Source: Phycisphaerales bacterium (GTDB lineage Bacteria > Planctomycetota > Phycisphaerae > Phycisphaerales > UBA1924). From it: DNA of 6,120 nucleotides. The stretch spans positions 1-6,120 of the forward strand of contig JAUXUZ010000423.1 in assembly GCA_030680655.1 (NCBI GenBank), written 5' to 3'. A program made the position numbers and the translations under genes. The notes under the pieces were generated by a model, which searched no databases, was not told where the DNA came from, and saw only the letters and a list, made by a program, of their open reading frames with translations. Positions 1 through 6,021 of the stretch are shown here, in pieces (the first letter of the stretch is position 1; the number at the start of each line of letters is the position of its first letter).

Positions 1-584
<584 letters not shown>

Positions 585-593
<9 letters not shown>

Positions 594-609
594 CCTTCGG
601 GCCTGCCGG
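585..609 (+). terminator. UUCG-capped hairpin at the icd stop codon (possible terminator)
   Basis: Around the icd stop codon, GCC (593-595) and GGC (600-602) close a TTCG tetraloop (596-599). An outer CCGG/CCGG pair (585-588 with 606-609) sits across a small internal loop. UUCG loops on C-G pairs are very stable and common in bacterial terminators. No T-tract follows, so intrinsic termination is only a possibility; it could equally protect the 3' end of the transcript. Confidence 0.35.
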
Positions 610-622
610 ATTGTGTGGATAC

Positions 623-687
623 GCCCGGCGGCGGACTTCGCGGCCGGGCCGGATACTTGCGGAGTACCGGGACCGCATTCGGGTCCC
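623..687 (+). other. Two further hairpins in the icd downstream spacer
   Basis: Two inverted repeats follow the hairpin at the icd stop. GCCCGGC (623-629) pairs with GCCGGGC (643-649) around a 13-nt loop. GGGACC (669-674) pairs perfectly with GGTCCC (682-687) around a 7-nt loop. Neither is followed by a T-run. They may be transcript 3'-end structures, an attenuator for the next gene, or chance pairing in GC-rich DNA. I recognise no known riboswitch or small RNA here. Confidence 0.35.
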
Positions 688-720
688 CGCGCGATAGGGC
701 GCAGGAAGGGTCGGTGGAAC

Positions 721-1497
721 GTGGATCGCATCAGCCTGGAATCGGACGAAGGCTTGGCGCGCCTGGCACATCTGCACCGGTTTGCCCAGGTGGGGCAGTG
801 CGTGAACGGGGTCACCCACGACATCAACAACCTGCTGGGCGCGGCGATGGCGTATGCGGAGCTGGCCGCTCTGGACCCCAATCTTTCGCCCGAGACGACG
901 CGCATGATGGGGCAGATCGTGGACGGGGCGAGCCTTGTGGTTGGTCCGCGGCGGATCGCGATGACGGATCCGGCGCACATTGCGGTGAACGGTGAACCGC
1001 AGAACTGCAACGGGTGCCACCAGATCTTCAAGTCAGGCTCGCCGGCGGGAGCGGCGTTGAGCTTCCATCAGGATGTGCAGCTGCGGCACGGATTGAACGA
1101 CCGCTGCGTGAACTGTCACGATCCGGAGAACCGGGAGCGGCTCACGCTACGCGATGGCACGGCGGTTTCGTTCAAGGAGACGGCCCAGCTCTGCGCGCAG
1201 TGCCACGGGACGGTCTACCGCGACTGGCAGCGGGGGACCCACGGCAAGACGCTGGGTTCGTGGGTCACCGGCTCGGCGGCGCAGCACCGGCTGAACTGCA
1301 ACGATTGCCACAACCCGCACGCGCCCAAGTACGAGCCGTACGTGCCGCTGCCGGGGCCGAACACGCTGCGGATGGGGAACCAGGCACAGGACGAGCATCA
1401 CGATGACGGCGGCAAGGAGAGCCCGCTGCAGCGTTGGCTGAAGAAGCCCGAGCACCGAACGCCGGGCCGCCTGACCGTTGAGGGAGGCCATCCATGA
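721..1497 (+). CDS. Chimeric ORF: histidine-kinase phosphoacceptor segment fused to a tetraheme cytochrome c
   Basis: The frame encodes 258 residues from the GTG at 721, chosen because a purine-rich AGGAAGG lies at 703-709 and the homology-like sequence begins there; the frame stays open upstream to 613. Residues 12-69 look like a HisKA dimerisation helix pair with an H-box, VTHDINNLLG, His33 being the expected phosphoacceptor. No ATP-binding domain follows. Instead, from about residue 77 the sequence becomes a multiheme cytochrome c with four CxxCH sites (residues 96-100, 129-133, 158-162, 193-197) and extra histidines (116, 123, 174, 189, 200) that could be distal haem ligands. The last site sits in a CNDCHNPHAPKY segment typical of c3-like and NrfB-like respiratory cytochromes. 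A c-type cytochrome must be exported for haem attachment, yet no signal peptide or membrane anchor is present, so the cytochrome has lost its N-terminus. The stop overlaps the next start (ATGA), so the cytochrome half belongs to the downstream redox operon, as electron exchanger for the ferredoxin/NrfD pair. Deletion fusion or assembly error are both possible. Confidence 0.8.
   Translation: MDRISLESDEGLARLAHLHRFAQVGQCVNGVTHDINNLLGAAMAYAELAALDPNLSPETTRMMGQIVDGASLVVGPRRIAMTDPAHIAVNGEPQNCNGCHQIFKSGSPAGAALSFHQDVQLRHGLNDRCVNCHDPENRERLTLRDGTAVSFKETAQLCAQCHGTVYRDWQRGTHGKTLGSWVTGSAAQHRLNCNDCHNPHAPKYEPYVPLPGPNTLRMGNQAQDEHHDDGGKESPLQRWLKKPEHRTPGRLTVEGGHP
925..960 (+). other. Approximate breakpoint between kinase and cytochrome sequence
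   Basis: Kinase-like sequence is convincing to about QIVDG (ending near 927) and cytochrome-like sequence from about DPAHIAVNGEPQNCNGCH (starting near 967). The residues between (ASLVVGPRRIAMT) fit neither clearly. No inverted or direct repeat, target-site duplication or transposase remnant flanks the point. The exact base cannot be fixed without homologues of each half. Confidence 0.6.
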
Positions 1498-2615
1498 AGG
1501 ACATTCGCATCTTTGAGAGTACTTCTGGCGGGCCTTCCGCGTACGAGCCCGAGCTGACGCGTCGGAGCTTTCTCCGCACCGGGGCGGCGGCCGTTGGTGG
1601 CATGGCCGCGCTGGCGGCGGCGCTGAGCCCGCTGCGCGAGTTGACGTCGGACGAGATACCCGACTTCGATCAGTTTCTCCAGAAGCACTACAAGGAAATG
1701 ACGCCGGCGGAGATGGAGCTGGCGCTGGAGCGCATCCGCAGGAAGGTGGAGGACCGTTACGCGGTGCGCCCGCACCTGCGCGACTTGAAGCCGATGGAGG
1801 GCGTTGAGTTTGTCTATGCGCTCAACCTGTCGCGGTGCATCGGCTGCCGCAAGTGTGTGCACGCGTGCGTCGCGGAGAACAACCAGTCGCGCAGCCCGGA
1901 GATCCAGTACATCCGCGTGATCGAGATGCCCCGCGGGACGCTGGATGTGGAGAAGGGCAACCACCACTACGACCGTCCGGAGGTTCCCGACGCGAACCAC
2001 TTCTACCTGCCGGTGCAGTGCCACCAGTGCGCCAACCCGCCGTGCGTGAAGGTGTGCCCGGTCGAGGCGACGTGGCAGGAGGCCGACGGGATCACCGTGA
2101 TCGACTACGACTGGTGCATCGGGTGCCGCTACTGCGAGGCGGCCTGCCCGTACTGGGCGCGCCGGTTCAACTTCGCAAAGCCCAACCTGCCGAAGGAGCA
2201 GCTCAACCCCAACATGAGCTACCTGTCTAATCGCCCGCGCGAGAAGGGCGTGATGGAGAAGTGCCACTTCTGCCTGCACCGCACCCGCGAGGGGCGGATG
2301 CCCGCGTGCGTGGAGATCTGCCCCACGGGGGCCCGCAAGTTCGGCAACGTGCTCGACCCCAAGTCCGAGGTCTCGGAGATCCTCAGGACCAAGCGCGTCT
2401 TCGTGCTCAAGGAAGAGGTCGGGACGCTGCCGCGGTTCTTCTACTACTTTGATGAGCGGTACCCCAACACGCTCGACCCGGAGGCTCTGGCGATCGCCGA
2501 TCGGCTCAAGGCGGAGGAGGGTGATGCCTACGGGTGCCTGCCCGGTGCGGCCGGGCCGAGAAAGGACTTCGTTGCCGCGGCCCAGCCGGAGTGGTGGAAC
2601 GGAGGGCACGCGTGA
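1494..2615 (+). CDS. Tat-exported ferredoxin-like subunit with four [4Fe-4S] clusters (DsrO/HybA/NrfC type)
   Basis: This 373-residue protein is the electron-wire subunit of a membrane oxidoreductase, expected on the periplasmic side. A twin-arginine signal (TRRSFLRTG, Arg23-Arg24) is followed by an Ala-rich hydrophobic stretch to about residue 46. Four cysteine quartets follow: C115/118/121/125, C176/179/184/188 (CHQCANPPCVKVCP), C208/211/214/218 (CIGCRYCEAACP) and C257/260/272/276 (CxxC-x11-CxxxCP). This is the usual cubane-ligand arrangement of the DmsB/PsrB/HybA/DsrO group. Residues 50-100 form a charged linker, and residues 300-373 form a C-terminal tail without a membrane helix. The ATG at 1494 is supported by GGGAGG at 1482-1487 and overlaps the upstream stop (ATGA). 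The 3' end overlaps the NrfD-like gene by GTGA, so the two products are probably made in balanced amounts. Order cytochrome-ferredoxin-NrfD matches DsrJ-O-P. The exact partner enzyme is unknown. Confidence 0.93.
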   Translation: MKDIRIFESTSGGPSAYEPELTRRSFLRTGAAAVGGMAALAAALSPLRELTSDEIPDFDQFLQKHYKEMTPAEMELALERIRRKVEDRYAVRPHLRDLKPMEGVEFVYALNLSRCIGCRKCVHACVAENNQSRSPEIQYIRVIEMPRGTLDVEKGNHHYDRPEVPDANHFYLPVQCHQCANPPCVKVCPVEATWQEADGITVIDYDWCIGCRYCEAACPYWARRFNFAKPNLPKEQLNPNMSYLSNRPREKGVMEKCHFCLHRTREGRMPACVEICPTGARKFGNVLDPKSEVSEILRTKRVFVLKEEVGTLPRFFYYFDERYPNTLDPEALAIADRLKAEEGDAYGCLPGAAGPRKDFVAAAQPEWWNGGHA

Positions 2616-3871
2616 GGACCTACCTGACGTTCCTGTACCGCTGTTTCCGCCTGAGCTTTGTCGGCGATCGGCGGTACTACGCGTGGATGTTCCTGCTCAC
2701 GGTGTTTGTGCTGCTGGGGATCAACGCCTACTGCAAGCAGCTCGTGCACGGGCTCGCCACCACAGGGATGACCGACCAGGTCTCGTGGGGCTTCTACATC
2801 GCCAACTTCACGTTCCTGGTCGGGATGGCGGCGGCGGCGGTGATGCTCGTCATCCCGGTCTATATCTACCGCAACCGCGAGCTGCACGACCTGGTCATCT
2901 TCGGCGAGCTGTTCGCGGTGGCGGCGATCATCATGGCGATGCTCTTTGTGACGGTGGACCTTGGGCGGCCCGACCGCTTCCACCACCTGCTTCTGCGGTT
3001 CAACTTCCCCGTCTCGATGCTGACGTGGGATGTGCTGGTGCTCAACGGTTACCTGCTGCTGAACCTCCATATCTGCGGGTACCTCATCTACTGCGCCTAC
3101 AGGCGGCGAACGCCGAGCAAAGTCTTCTACATCCCGTTCGTCTTTGTTGCGATCGTCTGGGCGGTCAGCATTCACACGGTGACGGCGTTCCTTTACAGCG
3201 GGCTGGGTGGGCGTCCGTTCTGGAATTCTGCGGTCGTGGCGCCGCGGTTCCTCGCGTCCGCGTTCGCCGCGGGGCCCGCGTTCCTCATTCTGTCGCTCGC
3301 GGTGCTGGACAAGTTCACAAGCTACCGGGTGTCCGCCAAGGCCTTCATGACGCTGCGGAACACCGTCGCGATCGCCCTGTCGATCAGCATGTTCCTGCTC
3401 GGCTCCGAGGCGTTTACCGAGTTCTACACCGACTCAGCGCACGTGGCATCGGCCAAGTACCTGTTCTTCGGGCTGCACGGTCGCTCGGGCCTTGTGCCGT
3501 GGATCTGGACAGCCATCGGGCTCAACCTGGTGGCGATGCTGTTGCTGTACCTGCCGATCAGTCGGAAACTGCCGGTGCTGATGGTGGCCTGCGTGATGCT
3601 GATCGTGGGCATCTGGATCGAAAAGGGCATGGGCATGATCGTGCCTGCGTTTATCCCGACGCCCCTGGGCGAGATCGTTGAGTACCTGCCGACGATGAAC
3701 GAGACGCTTGTCACGCTGGGCATCTGGGCCGGCGGGTTGCTGATCTACACGATTCTGGTGCGCGTGACCATCCCAGTTCTGACCGGGCGGCTCACGCACG
3801 ACCAGGCCTTTTCGGCCGCGTCGAGGGAGCTACCCGCGGGCGCGGCGCTTGAGAAGGAGGCGCACGCGTGA
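2612..3871 (+). CDS. NrfD/PsrC-family (DsrP-like) quinone-interacting integral membrane subunit
   Basis: The 419-residue product is highly hydrophobic, with about ten predicted helices (roughly residues 22-41, 62-86, 94-116, 138-161, 171-193, 209-232, 250-270, 296-316, 319-346, 365-388). This is the size and topology of the larger NrfD/PsrC/DsrP members. Family-like segments are DLGRPDRFHHLLLRFNFP followed by SMLTWDVLVLNGY (116-147), SIHTVTAFLY (186-195) with APRFLASAFAAGPAF (210-224), and IEKGMGMIVPAFIPTPLGE (336-354) running on to a YLPT..E motif. Such proteins bind menaquinol or ubiquinol and pass electrons to or from the attached iron-sulfur subunit; whether they conserve energy is not settled for every member. 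The start is GTG 2612, overlapping the ferredoxin stop, with GGAGGG at 2601-2606 five bases upstream; the frame continues upstream inside the ferredoxin gene but without support. The C-terminal 30 residues are hydrophilic. The next gene overlaps by GTGA. Family assignment is firm; direction of electron flow is not determinable. Confidence 0.94.
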   Translation: MRTYLTFLYRCFRLSFVGDRRYYAWMFLLTVFVLLGINAYCKQLVHGLATTGMTDQVSWGFYIANFTFLVGMAAAAVMLVIPVYIYRNRELHDLVIFGELFAVAAIIMAMLFVTVDLGRPDRFHHLLLRFNFPVSMLTWDVLVLNGYLLLNLHICGYLIYCAYRRRTPSKVFYIPFVFVAIVWAVSIHTVTAFLYSGLGGRPFWNSAVVAPRFLASAFAAGPAFLILSLAVLDKFTSYRVSAKAFMTLRNTVAIALSISMFLLGSEAFTEFYTDSAHVASAKYLFFGLHGRSGLVPWIWTAIGLNLVAMLLLYLPISRKLPVLMVACVMLIVGIWIEKGMGMIVPAFIPTPLGEIVEYLPTMNETLVTLGIWAGGLLIYTILVRVTIPVLTGRLTHDQAFSAASRELPAGAALEKEAHA

Positions 3872-4398
3872 ACCCGGTACCGACCGCTGAAGAAGGGAAG
3901 CAGTCTCTCCGCGACCACGTGGTGAGAAAGGCGATGGACGCCCGGCACCAGCGCGGCGGGCAGATCGACCGGGCCGGGATGATGCGGCTGCTGGAAGACC
4001 GTGCGGTCGTGCGGTACCCGCTCGGCGTTCGGTTTGATGCGGGCCCGCTCCGGCCCGGTGAGTTCGCCTGTCTGGAGAGCCTTGGTGAGCGGCCGACCGA
4101 CGGCTTCTGCCTGTATGTCCACCCGGTGTTTGAGAATGTCGATGAGTTGATCCCGCTGCTGATCGCGTACTACATCCCGTCGGTGAACTACGGGGAGGTG
4201 GCGTCGCACATCGAGTCCGAGCTTTTCGGCTCGACGCTGCTGGGGATTGAAGTGGAGGAGTACTACACGATCCTCTGCTCCGTCGCCGACACGGTGGCGG
4301 GGAACGCCGGCGGCGTGGGGGCGGGGCTGAGCGGCGGGACGGATGCGGGTGACGACGTTCGGCCGCTGGACCAAGCGGAGCGGGCGGCGTGCCCTTAG
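3868..4398 (+). CDS. Uncharacterised 176-residue soluble protein, last gene of the redox operon
   Basis: I do not recognise the family. The gene starts at GTG 3868 inside the NrfD-like stop (GTGA overlap), with a strong AAGGAGG at 3854-3860, so translation is coupled to the membrane subunit. The protein has no signal peptide, no membrane helix and no CxxCH or ferredoxin motif, and is probably cytoplasmic. Residues 1-45 are polar and charged. Residues 46-142 look like one folded alpha/beta domain, beginning VVRYPLGVRFDAGPLRPGEF and including GFCLYVHPVFENVDELIPLL and IPSVNYGEVASHIESELFG. Residues 145-162 are a Gly-rich linker, with a short charged tail. Cysteines at 68, 81, 137 and 175 are too scattered for an obvious metal site. 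It does not resemble the DUF3341/ActD subunit of alternative complex III, which carries membrane helices. Coupling suggests an assembly factor, a small accessory subunit or a regulator of the module; this is inference. The codon pattern and RBS make it a real gene. Confidence 0.85.
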   Translation: MNPVPTAEEGKQSLRDHVVRKAMDARHQRGGQIDRAGMMRLLEDRAVVRYPLGVRFDAGPLRPGEFACLESLGERPTDGFCLYVHPVFENVDELIPLLIAYYIPSVNYGEVASHIESELFGSTLLGIEVEEYYTILCSVADTVAGNAGGVGAGLSGGTDAGDDVRPLDQAERAACP

Positions 4399-4574
4399 GA
4401 TGATCGACGGGAGAACCAAGCGTGCAGAGCGTTGAGATCAACACACCTGAGACCGCGGCCGAACGGCCGGCCGGTCGGGGTGCGAGCGTCTCGCTTCAGC
4501 AGCTGGGTTCGTCCCGGCCTGCCCGCTTGCACGTACCGCCGGCAGCACCTGCGCACATCCGCGGCGGGAGGGTG
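4399..4574 (+). promoter_or_regulatory. Spacer/leader upstream of moaA with three small hairpins
   Basis: These 176 bases separate the operon's last stop from the preferred moaA start. Three inverted repeats occur in a row: GACCG 4451-4455 with CGGTC 4472-4476, enclosing GGCC/GGCC (4457-4460, 4465-4468); GCGAG 4482-4486 with CTCGC 4490-4494; CTGGG 4503-4507 with CCCGG 4513-4517 (one G-U pair). The stretch is open in the moaA frame from GTG 4422, but about 75% of its codons end in G or C against about 90% in the first 50 codons of the conserved moaA part, which argues against coding. Molybdenum-cofactor riboswitches precede moaA in some bacteria, but I could not match that consensus here. Confidence 0.35.
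4566..4572 (+). promoter_or_regulatory. Ribosome binding site supporting the internal moaA start
   Basis: GGGAGGG lies just before a GTG-ATG-GTG triplet series (4572, 4575, 4578). It is three bases from ATG 4575 if counted from the end of GGGAGG, and five from GTG 4578. The competing upstream GTG at 4422 has a weaker GGGAGA at 4409-4414. Protein length also favours the internal start. Confidence 0.5.
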
Positions 4575-5558
4575 ATGGTGGATTCGCACGGGCGCGTGAT
4601 CCGCGATCTGCGGATCAGCATCACAGACCGGTGCAACTTCCGGTGCGTCTACTGCATGGAGCCGGACGTCCGCTTCGCCGCGCGCGAGGCCCTGCTGACG
4701 ACGGCCGAAATCGTGCGCGTCGCACGCATCGCCGAGTCGCTGGGTGTGCGGAAGATCAGGCTGACGGGCGGTGAGCCGACGCTGCACCCCGACCTGACCG
4801 GGATCATCGCAGGGATCCGCGCGGCGACTTCGGTCGAGATCGCGATGATCACCAACGCGTCGCTCTTGACGCGTCGCTCGCTGGGCGAGTGGAAGAACAC
4901 GGGGTTGGGCCGCGTGACGATCAGCATCGATTCGCTGCGTGAGGACCGGTTCGCACGGATGACCCGCTCAACTTCGTCGCCGGGCGATGTGCTCGCGGGC
5001 ATGGAGGCGGCGATCGCCGAGGGGCTCACGCCGTGCAAGCTCAACGCCGTGTTGATCCGCGGCTTCAACGACGACGAGGCCGCGGACCTTGCGGGACTGG
5101 CCCGCACCTACGGTGTTGAGGTGCGGTTTATCGAGTACATGCCGCTCGACTCGGGGCACACGTGGGACGCTTCCAAGTGGGTGAGCGCGGCCGAGACGCG
5201 CAGCGCGGTTGAGGCGCGGTTCCCGCTGGTTGCGTGCGGTGATGATGAAGCGTCCAGCACTTCGCGCAACTTTGCGTTCGCCGATGGTGCCCCCGGGCGG
5301 GTTGGTTTCATCGCGCCGGTCAGCAGCCCGTTCTGCGGGGCGTGCAGCCGGCTGCGGCTGACCGCCGATGGCAAGGTGCGGCCGTGCCTGTTCAGCACGA
5401 CGGAGTGGGACCTGAGGGCGATGCTGCGGGATGGCGCGAGCGACGAACGGCTCGAGGCGTTTCTGATCGACGCTACGTGGACGAAACAGCCGGGGCATGG
5501 GATCGCATCGCCGGAGTTTCGACAGCCGGAGCGTCCGATGTCGGCGATTGGCGGGTGA
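4575..5558 (+). CDS. moaA: GTP 3',8-cyclase MoaA (radical SAM, molybdenum cofactor step 1)
   Basis: MoaA converts GTP to (8S)-3',8-cyclo-7,8-dihydroguanosine 5'-triphosphate, which MoaC turns into cyclic pyranopterin monophosphate; it is cytoplasmic. Counting from ATG 4575 (about 327 residues, close to the 329 of E. coli), the radical-SAM cluster motif is TDRCNFRCVYC at about residues 17-27. The SAM-contacting LTGGEP is at about 63-68, RVTISIDSL at about 114-122, and RFIEYMPLDSG at about 180-190. The second, GTP-binding cluster is C254xxC257-x13-C271 (CGACSRLRLTADGKVRPC). The C-terminal SAIGG provides the conserved Gly-Gly tail inserted into the active site. An in-frame GTG at 4422 would add 51 disordered-looking residues (rich in Pro, Ala, Arg); the length, the internal RBS and the lower GC at third positions favour 4575 or 4578. 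It follows the redox operon by a short spacer and converges with moaE, 40 bases apart, with no clear terminator between them. Confidence 0.95.
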   Translation: MVDSHGRVIRDLRISITDRCNFRCVYCMEPDVRFAAREALLTTAEIVRVARIAESLGVRKIRLTGGEPTLHPDLTGIIAGIRAATSVEIAMITNASLLTRRSLGEWKNTGLGRVTISIDSLREDRFARMTRSTSSPGDVLAGMEAAIAEGLTPCKLNAVLIRGFNDDEAADLAGLARTYGVEVRFIEYMPLDSGHTWDASKWVSAAETRSAVEARFPLVACGDDEASSTSRNFAFADGAPGRVGFIAPVSSPFCGACSRLRLTADGKVRPCLFSTTEWDLRAMLRDGASDERLEAFLIDATWTKQPGHGIASPEFRQPERPMSAIGG

Positions 5559-5598
5559 GCTTGGATTGAGCGTGGCGGCGTGCGGGTGGAACGGGGCG

Positions 5599-6021
5599 TT
5601 ACTGCCAAACGGCCGTGTTCCAGATCGGCACATCCTGCTTCATGCGGTCGATGAACTCGGCGACGGCGTTGAGTGTCTCGACGCGGTGGGGGGCCGTGAC
5701 CTCGAGCACGAAGGAGACCTCACCGACGGCGACGCGGCCCCTGCTGTGGAGGACGGTGATCGAGGTGAGCCCGTGGCGTGATGCGACGTCGCGGGCGAGT
5801 TCCTCGAGCCCGTTCTGCGCCATGGGGTCGTAGGTCTGGTAGTTAAGCCCGGCGAGGGGGCGTTCCTGCCCGCCGTAGGCCTCGCTCGGTTCGCCGCGCC
5901 GCACGACGCCCTCGAAGCGGAGGCTCGCCCCGATGGTGCCGGCGGCGGTCAAGTGGGCGCGTGCGGCAGGTTCGCGGTCGCGTGTCAAGGGGCCGTCAAG
6001 GATCAGGGCGACGACGTTCAT
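5599..6021 (-). CDS. moaE: Molybdopterin synthase catalytic subunit MoaE
   Basis: MoaE, as a heterotetramer with MoaD, transfers two sulfurs to cyclic pyranopterin monophosphate to make molybdopterin in the cytoplasm. The 140-residue product shows the family order: GASLRFEGVVRRGE (31-44; Arg41 aligns with E. coli R39), LNYQTYDPMA (59-68), VLHSRGRVAVGE (90-101), VTAPHRVETLNAVAEFID (108-125; His112-Arg113 align with H103-R104) and MKQDVPIWN (127-135). Lys128 aligns with the key active-site Lys119. The position of E. coli Lys126, in the usual PIWK or PFWK motif, is Asn135 here (codon AAC), and the protein ends five residues later, without the usual charged tail. The N-terminus is somewhat divergent. 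ATG 6021 overlaps the moaD stop (ATGA), so the pair is translationally coupled as is usual for moaD-moaE. The family call is secure; full activity is likely but the missing lysine is notable. Confidence 0.94.
   Translation of the reverse strand: MNVVALILDGPLTRDREPAARAHLTAAGTIGASLRFEGVVRRGEPSEAYGGQERPLAGLNYQTYDPMAQNGLEELARDVASRHGLTSITVLHSRGRVAVGEVSFVLEVTAPHRVETLNAVAEFIDRMKQDVPIWNTAVWQ

Noticed and set aside
613..720. Upstream extension of the chimeric frame to GTG 613
   Set aside because: The residues are Gly/Pro/Arg-rich, coincide with two hairpins and have no convincing RBS. The start at 721 fits the onset of kinase-like sequence.
1398..2609. Minus-strand open frame of about 400 codons opposite the ferredoxin gene
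   Set aside because: Composition is rich in Arg, Ala, Val, Leu and His without domain motifs. The plus strand here has a Tat signal and four perfect [4Fe-4S] motifs. It is a GC-rich mirror of the real gene.
2449..3681. Second long plus-strand frame overlapping the NrfD-like gene
   Set aside because: The product is a low-complexity Arg/Gly/Ala/Pro chain with no hydrophobic pattern, while the other frame gives ten helices and family motifs with an RBS-supported start.
1494..4398. Assignment as alternative complex III (Act) or as a complete DsrMKJOP complex
   Set aside because: The fourth protein lacks the membrane helices of ActD, there is only one NrfD-type protein where ActC and ActF would be expected, and neither DsrM nor DsrK is adjacent. 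Only the J-O-P-like architecture is supported.
4399..4574. Known molybdenum-cofactor riboswitch
   Set aside because: Small hairpins are present, but I could not match the known consensus by eye; kept only as a candidate leader.
5559..5598. Bidirectional terminator between moaA and moaE
   Set aside because: The 40-base gap has no clear inverted repeat or T/A tracts; only loose direct similarities such as repeated GCGGGTG.
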